NCBI RefSeq assembly: GCF_002798015.1
Contig: NZ_PGTZ01000012.1
Span: 1 to 64,000, forward strand
DNA from: Luteimicrobium subarcticum
GTDB lineage: Bacteria; Actinomycetota; Actinomycetes; Actinomycetales; Cellulomonadaceae
Length of the DNA stretch: 64,000 bases
Direction of reading: 5' to 3'
In this document: piece after piece, positions 39,301 through 46,669 of the stretch
Layout of the letters: the number at the start of each line of letters is the position of its first letter
How positions within the stretch are numbered: the stretch's first letter is position 1
Made by a program: the position numbers and the translations under genes
The notes under the pieces: model-generated
Told to the model about the DNA's origin: nothing
Database searches by the model: none
What the model saw: the letters and a program-made list of their open reading frames with translations, nothing else

Positions 39301-40373
39301 GCGACGCCCCGAACGCCGACGGCGACGACTCCGGAACGGTCACCCTCACGGACGGCGAGTCGAGCGACCCGATCACCGGGTTCCCCGTCGGCACGACCTG
39401 CACCGTGGCCGAGGACACCCCCACCGACGACAACGGCACCTGGGCCGACCCCGTCATCAGCCCGGACAGCATCACCATCGCCGAGGACGACGGCACCGCC
39501 CAGGTCGTCACCGTGACCAACGACTTCACGGCCACGGTGGGCGGTTTCACCATCTCGAAGGCCGTGACCGGTGACGACGGCGCGTCGACGACGAGCTTCG
39601 ACATCGACTGGTCCTGCTCGGCGGCGAACACCGCCGGTGACGACTCGGGCACCGTGACGCTCGAGGACGGTGACACGGACGAGGTCACCGGGTTCCCCGT
39701 CGGCACCACCTGCACGGTGAGCGAGGACACCCCGACCGACGACAACGGCACCTGGGCCACCCCGACGATCAGCCCGGACAGCATCACGATCGCGGCGGGC
39801 GAGCCGTCCGCGACCGTCGTGACGGTGACGAACACCTTCACCCAGGCGGTCGGCGGGTTCACCATCGCCAAGGCCGTGACCGGCGACCCGGGGGCGTCGA
39901 CGACGAGCTTCGACATCGACTGGTCCTGCTCGGCGGCGAACACCGCCGGTGACGACTCGGGCACCGTGACGCTCAGCGGCGGGGAGTCCAGCGACCCGAT
40001 CACCGGGTTCCCTGTCGGCACCACCTGCACGGTCTCCGAGGACACCCCCACGGACGACAACGGCACCTGGGCCGACCCCGTCATCGACCCGGCGACCGTC
40101 ACGATCGCCGAGGACGACGGCACCGCCCAGGTCGTCACCGTGACCAACGAGTTCGTGGCGCCCACGCCCACGCCCACACCGACGCCCACCCCGACGCACT
40201 CGACGGCGGCACCCACCACGCCGGCTCCGACGACGCCCGCACCGGTGCCGACGACCCCGTCGGACGACCTCGCGACGACCGGGGCGCAGGTCACGCTCGT
40301 CGGGATCGCCGCGCTGCTCCTGCTCACGACCGGCGTGCTGGCCGTGGTGATCACCCGCCGCCGGCGGGCCTGA
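36306..40373 (+). CDS. Cell-wall-anchored repeat protein: choice-of-anchor A domain, DUF5979-like repeats, LATTG signal
   Basis: A 1355-residue surface protein. Its signal peptide is residues 1-50 (RRVVGRRLAAASGALALVLA to ADA). A choice-of-anchor A family domain covers about 60-440 (NVIVGGDFSVTGT to GRIYTPGSMVND). One divergent and seven closely similar repeats of about 104 residues follow (about 445-1285), each starting GGFTITKAV, holding two cysteines (DWSC and GTTCTV) and ending VVTVTN. A Thr/Pro stalk (PTPTPTPTPT) precedes the sortase motif LATTG at 1322-1326, a membrane span and an RRRRA tail. LATTG fits class E sortase substrates. Adhesion or wall display is likely; no enzyme motif is seen. 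AAGGAGG fixes the start. Confidence 0.9.
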   Translation: MTPTSPRHGRAPRRVVGRRLAAASGALALVLAGSLTYVAASVSSAPPADAATVSGLLPPSSGILPGPSPSGEDANDGWGPCVPDPAPDEAGNCQGWADDKTATINGTDDAPNVIVGGDFSVTGTAAETEGLLVVNGNASFDKTYNVGWAIGSGVIPADRADWLIVGGDATVTPSTSTVNVGTAIAPYRTGDIRVGGAHNFRDAAVPSSTQYGQLGQSVDTANQTPPTQFQNAVYTDTSVLTDDHYDDLFGADGTMATYSQQCYAPLSDPDVATAENLGGTLSVTHGTVSISGGTMTLTGPGTGQLVVFDLPATLGTAGSPVDVDVTGIPTTATILLNTNAAGAVAQFVSNVTVDGSSDYAPAWRDQVLFNYPNATSVRLGGPLQLPGAVLMGQPGSTLTVGVAGTNGRIYTPGSMVNDGGAGVGASTGTENHSYPFTGQLGCVAIVPATFSVAKTITGDGADSVPADTAFTVHYEVTGPADSPNLGTAGDLTVLADGTPVNGPELAQGDEVTLSEPTFPSVDGIDWGTPTISPNPVTIGAENTVTAVAVTNTATLQRGGFTITKAVTGDDGASTTSFDVDWSCDAPNAAGDDSGTVTVSDGTSSTITGFPVGTTCTVTEDTPTDDNGTWADPVVSPTTVTIADDDGTAQVVTVTNDFTHAVGGFTITKDVEGDSGASTTTFTGTWTCDAENADGDSSGTWSLSDGDSLELDGFPTGTTCSVAEDTPTDDNGTWDSSIDPDGDFVITEGDASTTVVTVTNTFTHAVGGFTITKVVEGDPGASTTSFDIDWSCDAPNAAGDDSGTVTIGAGESESVAGFPTGTTCTFSEDTPSDDDGTWSTPTIDPDSVTIEEGDGSTQVVTVTNTFTHAVGGFTVTKDVTGDPGASTSTFTGTWTCDAENADGESSGTWSLEDGASATFDGFPTGTTCSVAEDTPTDDNGTWDSSIDPDGDFVITEGDASATVVTVTNTFTQAVGGFTIAKAVTGDPGASTTSFDIDWSCDAPNADGDDSGTVTLTDGESSDPITGFPVGTTCTVAEDTPTDDNGTWADPVISPDSITIAEDDGTAQVVTVTNDFTATVGGFTISKAVTGDDGASTTSFDIDWSCSAANTAGDDSGTVTLEDGDTDEVTGFPVGTTCTVSEDTPTDDNGTWATPTISPDSITIAAGEPSATVVTVTNTFTQAVGGFTIAKAVTGDPGASTTSFDIDWSCSAANTAGDDSGTVTLSGGESSDPITGFPVGTTCTVSEDTPTDDNGTWADPVIDPATVTIAEDDGTAQVVTVTNEFVAPTPTPTPTPTPTHSTAAPTTPAPTTPAPVPTTPSDDLATTGAQVTLVGIAALLLLTTGVLAVVITRRRRA
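37977..40157 (+). repeat. Seven tandem 312-base repeats in the surface protein gene
   Basis: Each unit encodes GGFT(I/V)xKxVxGDxGAS...EDTP(T/S)D(D/N)(D/N)GTW...VVTVTN. Two sequence types occur in the order A-B-A-B-A-A-A, where A has DWSC-DAPN or DWSC-SAAN and B has GTWTCDAENADG. Units 2 and 4 share long identical stretches, as do units 6 and 7. An eighth, divergent unit precedes them at about 37650-37970. Confidence 0.9.
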
Positions 40374-40393
40374 CGCCGACCGTCACGTGAGAT

Positions 40394-40439
40394 GACGTGA
40401 GGGTGGCCCCGAGCACGTGCTCGGGACCACCCTCACGTC
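40394..40439. terminator. Long bidirectional terminator between the adhesin gene and coaE
   Basis: GACGTGAGGGTGG-C-CCCGAGCA pairs with TGCTCGGG-A-CCACCCTCACGTC, a 21-pair stem with one C-A mismatch and a tiny loop. It lies 20 bases after the adhesin stop and 37 bases from the coaE stop, serving the convergent pair. Confidence 0.8.
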
Positions 40440-40476
40440 CGACTGCGGCGCCCGTTCGACGCGCGCGCCGACCCGG

Positions 40477-41103
40477 TCACTCCTCGGCGGCCTCCTCCGC
40501 GCGGGCCTCCTCGACGAGCCGCGGCCACAGCGCGTCGACCTGCGCCCGCAGCGCCTCGACGTCTCCGGACCCGTCGAGGACGACGTCGGCCGCCGCGAGC
40601 CGGAGGTCGTCGGGCGCCTGCGCGTCGAGCCGCGCCTCGGCGTCGCGCAGGCTCATGCCGCGCGACTCCACGAGCCGCGCAAGCCGCAGGTCGCGCGGGG
40701 CGTCGACGACGAGGACGAGACCGAACGACTCGCCCTGACCGGTCTCGACGAGCAGGGGGATGTCGTGCACGACGACCGCGTCCGGGTCGGCGGCGACGGC
40801 GCGCGCCTCCTGCTCCGCGGCGCAGCGCCGGATCTCCGGGTGCACGATCGCGTTGAGCTGCTCGCGGCGCGCCGGCTCTGCGAAGACGACGGCTGCGAGC
40901 GCCGGGCGGTCGAGCGTGCCGTCGGCGGCGAGGACGTCGTCGCCGAACGCGTCGACGACGCGTTCGAGGCCGACGCTGCCGGGCCGCACGACGTCTCGGG
41001 CGAGCTGGTCGTGGTCGACGGTCGTGGCGCCGAGGGTCGCGAGCTGCGCGAGCACCACGGACTTGCCGGACGCGATACCACCGGTGAGGCCGACACGGAA
41101 CAT
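40477..41103 (-). CDS. coaE: Dephospho-CoA kinase
   Basis: A 208-residue P-loop kinase for the last step of coenzyme A synthesis. The Walker A motif is GLTGGIASGKS (residues 5-15); the substrate region DHDQLARDVVRPGS and the HPEIRR motif follow, and the lid/CoA-binding part (VLVVDAPRDLRLARLVESRGMS) is intact. A short acidic C-terminal tail is present. ATG at 41103 follows GAGGAG directly. It is 18 bases downstream of the marR-type gene on the same strand, so both may share a transcript. Confidence 0.94.
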   Translation of the reverse strand: MFRVGLTGGIASGKSVVLAQLATLGATTVDHDQLARDVVRPGSVGLERVVDAFGDDVLAADGTLDRPALAAVVFAEPARREQLNAIVHPEIRRCAAEQEARAVAADPDAVVVHDIPLLVETGQGESFGLVLVVDAPRDLRLARLVESRGMSLRDAEARLDAQAPDDLRLAAADVVLDGSGDVEALRAQVDALWPRLVEEARAEEAAEE

Positions 41104-41121
41104 CTCCTCATCCTGCCAGCA

Positions 41122-41664
41122 TCAGCCGGGGTGCGGCCCGTCGGTGCGGCAGGCCGCCGACCTGGCGCCGCCCGACCCGGTGCCGTCGGTACCGGTGTCG
41201 GCGACGCGGGCGAGCAGGGCGACGAGCGTGCGCTGCTCGTGGGGCGCGAGCCGGTGCAGCAGGCCGTCTGCCCCGGACGCCCGCAGGGCGCCGAAACGGT
41301 CGAGGGCGGCGCGACCGACGTCGGTGAGCCCGACGAGGGTGGCGCGCCGGTCGCTCCGGTCGGGCCGGCGGACCACGAGGCCGTCGCGCTCGGCGGCGTC
41401 GACCTTGCTCGTGACCGACCGGGGGCTGACGTCGAGCGCGTCGGCGATGCTGCTGGGTCGCAGCTCTCCCCCGCTGCGCGCGAGGACGCGCAGCAGGCGG
41501 ACCTGCCCGGGGGCGACGACGTCCGCGCCGAGGCGGTCCTGGGTCTCACGTCGGACGGCCCGCAGCGCGGCGTGCAGGACGCCGAGGAAGTCGGCACCGG
41601 ACGGCGGCTCGCCGGCACCGGCGCCCGGTGGCTCGGCGGGTCCGTCGACGGGCGGCTGGCTCAT
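41122..41664 (-). CDS. MarR-family transcriptional regulator
   Basis: A 180-residue winged-helix repressor. The DNA-binding part is residues about 55-120 (VRLLRVLARSGGELRPSSIADALDVSPRSVTSKVDAAERDGLVVRRPDRSDRR wing region), flanked by a Pro/Gly-rich N-terminus and a Gly/Ser-rich C-terminus. It diverges from an ABC exporter gene, and a perfect palindrome lies between them, so it probably represses the exporter and itself in response to a ligand. The ATG at 41664 follows a TAGGGT element by six bases. Confidence 0.88.
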   Translation of the reverse strand: MSQPPVDGPAEPPGAGAGEPPSGADFLGVLHAALRAVRRETQDRLGADVVAPGQVRLLRVLARSGGELRPSSIADALDVSPRSVTSKVDAAERDGLVVRRPDRSDRRATLVGLTDVGRAALDRFGALRASGADGLLHRLAPHEQRTLVALLARVADTGTDGTGSGGARSAACRTDGPHPG

Positions 41665-41670
41665 GCGGTC

Positions 41671-41676
41671 ACCCTA
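41671..41676 (-). promoter_or_regulatory. Putative leaderless -10 element of the MarR gene
   Basis: TAGGGT on the minus strand, then GACCGC and the ATG at 41664. It matches the element upstream of the OsmC gene. Confidence 0.5.
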
Positions 41677-41708
41677 GCGGGAAGAACCAGATGCTGCGCA
41701 TGGTTCAT

Positions 41709-41725
41709 ACTGAGCATTGCTCAGT
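41709..41725. promoter_or_regulatory. Perfect 17-base palindromic operator
   Basis: ACTGAGCA-T-TGCTCAGT, two 8-base arms around one central base. It lies between the MarR gene (start 41664) and the exporter gene (start 41743), 17 bases before the latter. Size and symmetry fit a MarR dimer site. Confidence 0.7.
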
Positions 41726-41742
41726 AACTTTCGGGAGGCTCC

Positions 41743-43641
41743 GTGTCGTTCCACACCCCCCTGTCCGGCGGCCGCCGCAGCGGCCTGCGCACCTTCACCC
41801 AGGATGCCTCGGTAGCCCACCAGCGGCTGCATCGCGGGACCGTCCGCCGCGTCCTCGGCTTCGCCCGCCCGTACCGGCGGCTCCTCACGGTCTTCGTGGC
41901 CCTGCTCGTCGTCGACGCCGCGGTCGGCGCCGCGTCACCGCTGATCGTGCGACGCCTCATCGACGACGGCATCGCCCGAGGCGACCGCGCCGAGGTCGTC
42001 GGCCTCGCCGCCGTCCTCGCGGCCGTCGCGATCGCCGGCGCATGCCTCACCGTGGGCGAGCGCTGGCTCTCCGCACGCGTCGGCGAAGGACTCATCCTCG
42101 ACCTACGGACCCGCGTCTTCGACCACGTCCAGCGGATGCCGCTCGCCTTCTTCTCCCGCGCCCGCACCGGGGCGCTCGTCCAGCGCCTCAACGGCGACGT
42201 CCTGGGCGCGCAGCAGGCGTTCACGTCCACGCTGTCGAACGTCGTGAGCAACGCCCTGACCGTCGTGTTCGTGCTCGCCGCGATGTTCGCGATGTCCTGG
42301 CAGCTCACCCTGCTCTCGCTCGTCCTGCTGCCCCTGTTCGTGCTCCCGGCACGCTGGGTGGGACGGCGGCTCGCCGAGATCACGCGCGAGCAGTACGCCC
42401 TCAACGCCGACACCGCCCAGATGATGAACGAGCGGTTCAGCGTCGCCGGCGCGCACCTCGTCAAGGTGTTCGGGCGCCTCCCCGACGACTCGGCGGAGTT
42501 CGCCGACAAGGCCGCCAAGGTGCGCGACATCGGGGTCCGTTCCGCGGTGCTCGGGACCTACTTCCGGGCCGCGCTCACGACCGTCGCCGCCGTCGGCGTC
42601 GCGCTCGTCTACGGGTTCGGCGGCGTCATGGCCATCGCCGGGACGCTGACCGTCGGCACGGTCGTCGCCATGACGGCGTACCTCGCGCGGCTCTACGGCC
42701 CGATCACCGCGATGTCGAACGTCCAGGTCGACGTCATGACCGCCCTCGTGAGCTTCGAGCGCGTGCTGGAGGTCCTGGACCTCGAACCCGCTGTCGCCGA
42801 CGCGCCGGACGCCCGCGACCTCGCCCCGCTGGTCGCGGCGCACGGCGCCGGGCTCGCGCTGGACCACGTGACGTTCCGGTACCCGGCCTCGTCCGAGGTG
42901 TCGCTCGCGTCGCTCGAGGGAACCGCAGTGACGCGCGACGACCCGACGGCCGACACGCTCCACGACGTGAGCTTCACGGTCCCGGCCGGCTCGACCGTCG
43001 CGCTCGTCGGGCCGTCGGGCGCCGGGAAGACCACGGTCTCGCAGCTCGCCACGCGCATGTACGACCCGACGTCGGGGACGGTGCGGCTCGCGGGCGTCGA
43101 CCTGCGCGACGTCACCCAGGAGTCGCTGCACGCCGCCGTGGGCGTGGTCTCGCAGGAGGCGCACCTGTTCCACGACACCGTCGCCGCGAACCTGCGCTAT
43201 GCGAAGCCGGACGCCACGGACGACGAGCTCTGGGACGCACTGCGCGGCGCACACGTGGGCGACCTCGTCGCCTCGCTGCCCGCCGGGCTCGAGACCGTCG
43301 TCGGGGACCGCGGCTACCGGCTGTCCGGAGGCGAGCGGCAGCGCCTCGCCATCGCCCGCGTGCTGCTCAAGCAGCCGCCGTTCGTCGTGCTCGACGAGGC
43401 GACGGCGCACCTCGACTCCGAGTCGGAGGCCGCCGTGCAGGCCGCGCTCGACGCCGCGCTCGAGGGGCGCACGTCGCTCGTCATCGCCCACCGGCTCTCG
43501 ACCGTGCGCGACGCGGACCTCATCCTCGTCCTGGACGCCGGGCGCGTCGTCCAGCAGGGCACGCACCCCGAGCTCCTCGCCGCCGGCGGACCGTACGCCG
43601 ACCTGTACCGCACCCAGTTCGCCGAGCCGCGCGCGGCGTGA
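41743..43641 (+). CDS. ABC-type multidrug exporter (fused membrane and ATPase domains)
   Basis: A 632-residue half-transporter that would work as a dimer. The membrane domain (about residues 35-330) has six spans; the ATPase domain has Walker A GPSGAGKTT near 423, the signature LSGGERQ near 527 and Walker B FVVLDEA near 547. The GTG at 41743 follows GGGAGG by four bases. The divergent MarR gene and the intervening palindrome point to substrate-induced drug or metabolite export. Only one subunit is encoded, so a homodimer is likely. Confidence 0.92.
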   Translation: MSFHTPLSGGRRSGLRTFTQDASVAHQRLHRGTVRRVLGFARPYRRLLTVFVALLVVDAAVGAASPLIVRRLIDDGIARGDRAEVVGLAAVLAAVAIAGACLTVGERWLSARVGEGLILDLRTRVFDHVQRMPLAFFSRARTGALVQRLNGDVLGAQQAFTSTLSNVVSNALTVVFVLAAMFAMSWQLTLLSLVLLPLFVLPARWVGRRLAEITREQYALNADTAQMMNERFSVAGAHLVKVFGRLPDDSAEFADKAAKVRDIGVRSAVLGTYFRAALTTVAAVGVALVYGFGGVMAIAGTLTVGTVVAMTAYLARLYGPITAMSNVQVDVMTALVSFERVLEVLDLEPAVADAPDARDLAPLVAAHGAGLALDHVTFRYPASSEVSLASLEGTAVTRDDPTADTLHDVSFTVPAGSTVALVGPSGAGKTTVSQLATRMYDPTSGTVRLAGVDLRDVTQESLHAAVGVVSQEAHLFHDTVAANLRYAKPDATDDELWDALRGAHVGDLVASLPAGLETVVGDRGYRLSGGERQRLAIARVLLKQPPFVVLDEATAHLDSESEAAVQAALDAALEGRTSLVIAHRLSTVRDADLILVLDAGRVVQQGTHPELLAAGGPYADLYRTQFAEPRAA

Positions 43642-43678
43642 TCCGACCGGACCCTGGACAGGACCGTGCCCTCACTGA

Positions 43679-43706
43679 TTCAATGCACCTATTCATTGGT
43701 TCATTA
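43679..43706. promoter_or_regulatory. AT-rich repeat element, possible GntR operator
   Basis: CAATG-N8-CATTG forms an inverted repeat (43681-43698), and the heptamers TTCAATG, TTCATTG and TTCATTA recur across it. This is the only AT-rich patch for several kilobases and sits just before the AGGAGGT ribosome site of a gene followed by a GntR regulator. Autoregulation is inferred. Confidence 0.4.
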
Positions 43707-43716
43707 GGAGGTCCTG

Positions 43717-44610
43717 GTGTCACTCGTCGCTCTCGCCCTGCTGCTCGTCGTCGTCGCGGTCCCCACCGCGCTCGTGACCGCCGTCCTCTGGCTCACCGGC
43801 AGGACGCACGCCCCCGACCCGGGCTCGAGCACGGGCCTCGTCCGCAAGAACGCCCAGCGCCACGAGACGACCGTCTTCCTCGCTGCCGCAGGCGTCGGCG
43901 CGATCGTGGCGGTCGTCCTCCTCGCCGCCCCCGTCTCCGACGGTGACACGTCCCCGCGGCTCGGCGGCGCCGCTCCGTTCGCCGGCGCCGCAGCGTTCGC
44001 GGCGGTCCGGGCGGTCGGCGAGCTCACCTGGCCGCGACCTCGCGCGAGCCGCCGTCTCGCACCGCTCGCGCGGCGTGGCGTCAGGAGCGTCGGGGGCAAC
44101 CGGCTGACGCTCCTGCTGGCGACCGCCGTCGTCGCGACCCTCTCCGTCGTCGCGTTCGGGTTCACCGCCTCGACCGACGGCACCACGATCGACGCCCCCG
44201 CCGTTCCCGGCACGACCTCGACCTCGGGCCCCTACCCGGGCTGGCCCTACGGGGTGCCCGTCCTCGTCGCGCTCGGCCTGGCTCTCCTCGCGACCGCGGG
44301 CGCGCTGCGCCTCGTGGCACGACGCCGTCCGCTCGACGGCCTCACCGTCGCGCAGGACGACGCCCTGCGCCGCACGAGCGCCGCACGGCTCCTCGGCGGG
44401 GTCCAGCTGGGCGTCGGGGGCGGCATCGCGGCCCTCGACCTGTTCACCGGCCTCGTCCTGCACGGTGCGGGGTGGCCCCTGCCCGCCGCCGCCTCCGCCA
44501 CCGTGGGGCTCGTCGTCGGCGTCGCGAGCGTCACGGCCTTCGTCACGAGCCTCGCGGCGCGCGACACCCGGCCCACGCCGCTCGCACCCGCTCCGGTCGG
44601 TGCGGTGTGA
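43717..44610 (+). CDS. Unknown integral membrane protein
   Basis: A 297-residue protein I do not recognise. It has about seven hydrophobic segments (starting LVALALLLVVVAVPTALVTAVLWL), a soluble Arg-rich stretch near residues 100-125 (WPRPRASRRLAPLARRG) and a Ser/Thr-rich loop near 165. The GTG at 43717 follows AGGAGGT, a very strong ribosome site. Its stop overlaps the start of a YtrA-type GntR regulator (GTGA). The pair resembles regulator-linked membrane proteins involved in cell-envelope stress or transport, but no substrate can be named. Confidence 0.8.
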   Translation: MSLVALALLLVVVAVPTALVTAVLWLTGRTHAPDPGSSTGLVRKNAQRHETTVFLAAAGVGAIVAVVLLAAPVSDGDTSPRLGGAAPFAGAAAFAAVRAVGELTWPRPRASRRLAPLARRGVRSVGGNRLTLLLATAVVATLSVVAFGFTASTDGTTIDAPAVPGTTSTSGPYPGWPYGVPVLVALGLALLATAGALRLVARRRPLDGLTVAQDDALRRTSAARLLGGVQLGVGGGIAALDLFTGLVLHGAGWPLPAAASATVGLVVGVASVTAFVTSLAARDTRPTPLAPAPVGAV

Positions 44611-44990
44611 GAGCGGTCGACGTCGACCTCGACGCGGCGGTGCCCGTCTACGAGCAGATCCGCGCCCAGGTCGCGGCCCTGGTGGCCGTCGGCGAGCTCG
44701 CGCCCGGCGACCGGCTGCCCGCGTCGCGCGACCTGGCCCGCGACCTCGGGATCGCGGTCGGCACCGTCCAGCGCGCCTACAAGGAGCTCGAGGCCGCGCA
44801 GGTGGTCGTCTCCCGGCGGCGCGTCGGCACCGTCGTCGCCGCAGGTGCCGGCCCCTCGACTGGCGCCGGCGGGGGCGTCGACCCGGCGCCGCTCGCGGCC
44901 GCGCGCGACCTCGTCGTCGCCGCACGGCGAGCGGGCCTCGACGACGACGCCGTCCTCGATCTCGTCCGCGGCGCGCTGCGCACCGTGTGA
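44607..44990 (+). CDS. GntR-family regulator, YtrA subfamily
   Basis: A 127-residue protein with a winged-helix domain (residues about 10-75: PVYEQIRAQVAALVAVGELAPGDRLPASRDLARDLGIAVGTVQRAYKELE region) and a short C-terminal helical tail typical of YtrA, with no large effector domain. GTG at 44607 overlaps the stop of the membrane protein gene. YtrA regulators usually control adjacent membrane transport genes, so the AT-rich repeats at 43679-43706 are a candidate target. Confidence 0.88.
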   Translation: MRAVDVDLDAAVPVYEQIRAQVAALVAVGELAPGDRLPASRDLARDLGIAVGTVQRAYKELEAAQVVVSRRRVGTVVAAGAGPSTGAGGGVDPAPLAAARDLVVAARRAGLDDDAVLDLVRGALRTV

Positions 44991-45065
44991 CGTCATCGCC
45001 CGGCCACGACGCGCGACCGGACAGCAGGCTCAGCGGCGGACCACGTCCCCGGGGCCGAACGCGAC

Positions 45066-45101
45066 GAGGGCCCGTCCTCCCCAGGGGGAGGACGGGCCCT
45101 C
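45066..45101. terminator. Stem-loop terminator between gntR and rpsA
   Basis: The 15-base arms GAGGGCCCGTCCTCC and GGAGGACGGGCCCTC are perfectly complementary around a six-base loop. It lies about 75 bases after the GntR stop and can act on both converging units. Confidence 0.75.
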
Positions 45102-45145
45102 AGGCCTGTCGGCCGCCGCACCGTTCCCGGGCGGCGGACCCTGCC

Positions 45146-45174
45146 GCGTGCCCGGCCGTGACGGCCGGGCACGC
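45146..45174 (-). terminator. Stem-loop terminator of rpsA
   Basis: The 13-base arms GCGTGCCCGGCCG and CGGCCGGGCACGC with a TGA loop, starting 8 bases after the rpsA stop codon. Together with 45066-45101 it makes a double terminator. Confidence 0.7.
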
Positions 45175-45181
45175 TGCGGGA

Positions 45182-46669
45182 TCAGTTGCCGGTCAGCTTC
45201 TCGCGGAGCGCGGCGAGCGCCTCGTCCGAGGCGAGCGTCCCGGTCGCCTCCTGGGCCGGAGCCGAGGAGTAGGAGGACGTCGACGACGACGACGACGAGG
45301 AGGACGAAGCGCCGGACTCGGACGTGCTGGCCTCGGCGTCCGCCTTGGCGGCGTCGGCGACCTGCTGGCGGTGAGCCGACCACAGCTCGTGCGCCTTGGC
45401 GTACTGGCCCTCCCAGGCCTCACGCTGCGTCTCGAAGCCCTCGAGCCACTCGTTCGTCTCCGGGTCGAAGCCCTCGGGGTACTTGTAGTTCCCCTGGTCG
45501 TCGTACTCGGCGGCCATGCCGTAGAGCGCCGGGTCGAAGTCCTCGGAGTCGACGTCCAGACCCTCGTTCGCCTGCTTGAGCGAGAGCGAGATGCGGCGAC
45601 GCTCGAGGTCGATGTCGATGACCTTGACGAAGACGTCGTCACCGACGTTGACGACCTGCTCGGGCAGGTCGACGTGACGCACGGCGAGCTCGGAGATGTG
45701 CACGAGGCCCTCGATGCCGTCCTCGACGCGCACGAACGCACCGAACGGGACGAGCTTCGTGACCTTGCCCGGCACGACCTGGCCGATGGCGTGCGTGCGG
45801 GCGAACGTCTGCCACGGGTCCTCCTGCGTCGCCTTCAGCGACAGGGAGACACGCTCGCGGTCGAAGTCCACGTCGAGCACCTCGACCGTGACCTCCTGGC
45901 CGACCTCGACGACCTCGGACGGGTGGTCGATGTGCTTCCAGGACAGCTCCGAGACGTGCACGAGACCGTCGACGCCGCCGAGGTCCACGAACGCACCGAA
46001 GTTGACGATCGAGGAGACGACACCGGGGCGCACCTGGCCCTTCTGCAGCGTCTGCAGGAAGGTGGAGCGGACCTCGGACTGCGTCTGCTCGAGCCACGCA
46101 CGACGCGAGAGCACGACGTTGTTGCGGTTCTTGTCGAGCTCGATGATCTTCGCCTCGATCTCCTTGCCGACGTACGGCTGGAGGTCGCGGACGCGACGCA
46201 TCTCCACGAGGGAGGCGGGGAGGAAGCCACGGAGACCGATGTCGAGGATGAGCCCACCCTTGACGACCTCGATGACGGTGCCGGTGACGACGCCGTCCTC
46301 TTCCTTGATCTTCTCGATCGTGCCCCAGGCGCGCTCGTACTGTGCGCGCTTCTTGGACAGGATCAGACGACCTTCCTTGTCCTCCTTCTGGAGGACCAGG
46401 GCCTCGACCTGGTCGCCGACGCCGACGACCTCGGACGGGTCGACGTCGTGCTTGATGGACAGCTCGCGCGAGGGGATGACGCCCTCGGTCTTGTAGCCGA
46501 TGTCGAGGAGGACCTCGTCGCGGTCGACCTTGACGATGGTGCCCTCGACGATGTCACCGTCGTTGAAGTAACGGATGGTGGCGTCGACGGCAGCGAGGAA
46601 GTCCTCTTCGGTGCCGATGTCGTTGACGGCAACCTGAGGGGCAGACTTCGCGGGGGTGGAGATGGTCAT
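45182..46669 (-). CDS. rpsA: 30S ribosomal protein S1
   Basis: A 495-residue protein with four S1 RNA-binding domains (about 35-105, 120-190, 205-275, 290-362), each ending with an FGAFV-like or equivalent motif. It recruits mRNA to the ribosome. The C-terminal 60 residues are a low-complexity tail with a run of nine serines ([11 protein letters not shown]). The four-domain form is usual for actinobacteria. ATG at 46669 has only AACTCA upstream, with no ribosome site, as is known for rpsA. A -35/-10 promoter lies about 200 bases upstream, leaving a long leader. Confidence 0.96.
   Translation of the reverse strand: MTISTPAKSAPQVAVNDIGTEEDFLAAVDATIRYFNDGDIVEGTIVKVDRDEVLLDIGYKTEGVIPSRELSIKHDVDPSEVVGVGDQVEALVLQKEDKEGRLILSKKRAQYERAWGTIEKIKEEDGVVTGTVIEVVKGGLILDIGLRGFLPASLVEMRRVRDLQPYVGKEIEAKIIELDKNRNNVVLSRRAWLEQTQSEVRSTFLQTLQKGQVRPGVVSSIVNFGAFVDLGGVDGLVHVSELSWKHIDHPSEVVEVGQEVTVEVLDVDFDRERVSLSLKATQEDPWQTFARTHAIGQVVPGKVTKLVPFGAFVRVEDGIEGLVHISELAVRHVDLPEQVVNVGDDVFVKVIDIDLERRRISLSLKQANEGLDVDSEDFDPALYGMAAEYDDQGNYKYPEGFDPETNEWLEGFETQREAWEGQYAKAHELWSAHRQQVADAAKADAEASTSESGASSSSSSSSSTSSYSSAPAQEATGTLASDEALAALREKLTGN

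Noticed and set aside
36126-40199. A 1357-codon open frame antisense to the surface protein gene, and a second antisense frame at 37724-40354
   Set aside because: Both are by-products of strong third-position GC bias and the repeat structure. The sense frame has a signal peptide, ribosome site, conserved domains and a sorting signal; the antisense translations are Arg/Gly/Val-rich without domains.
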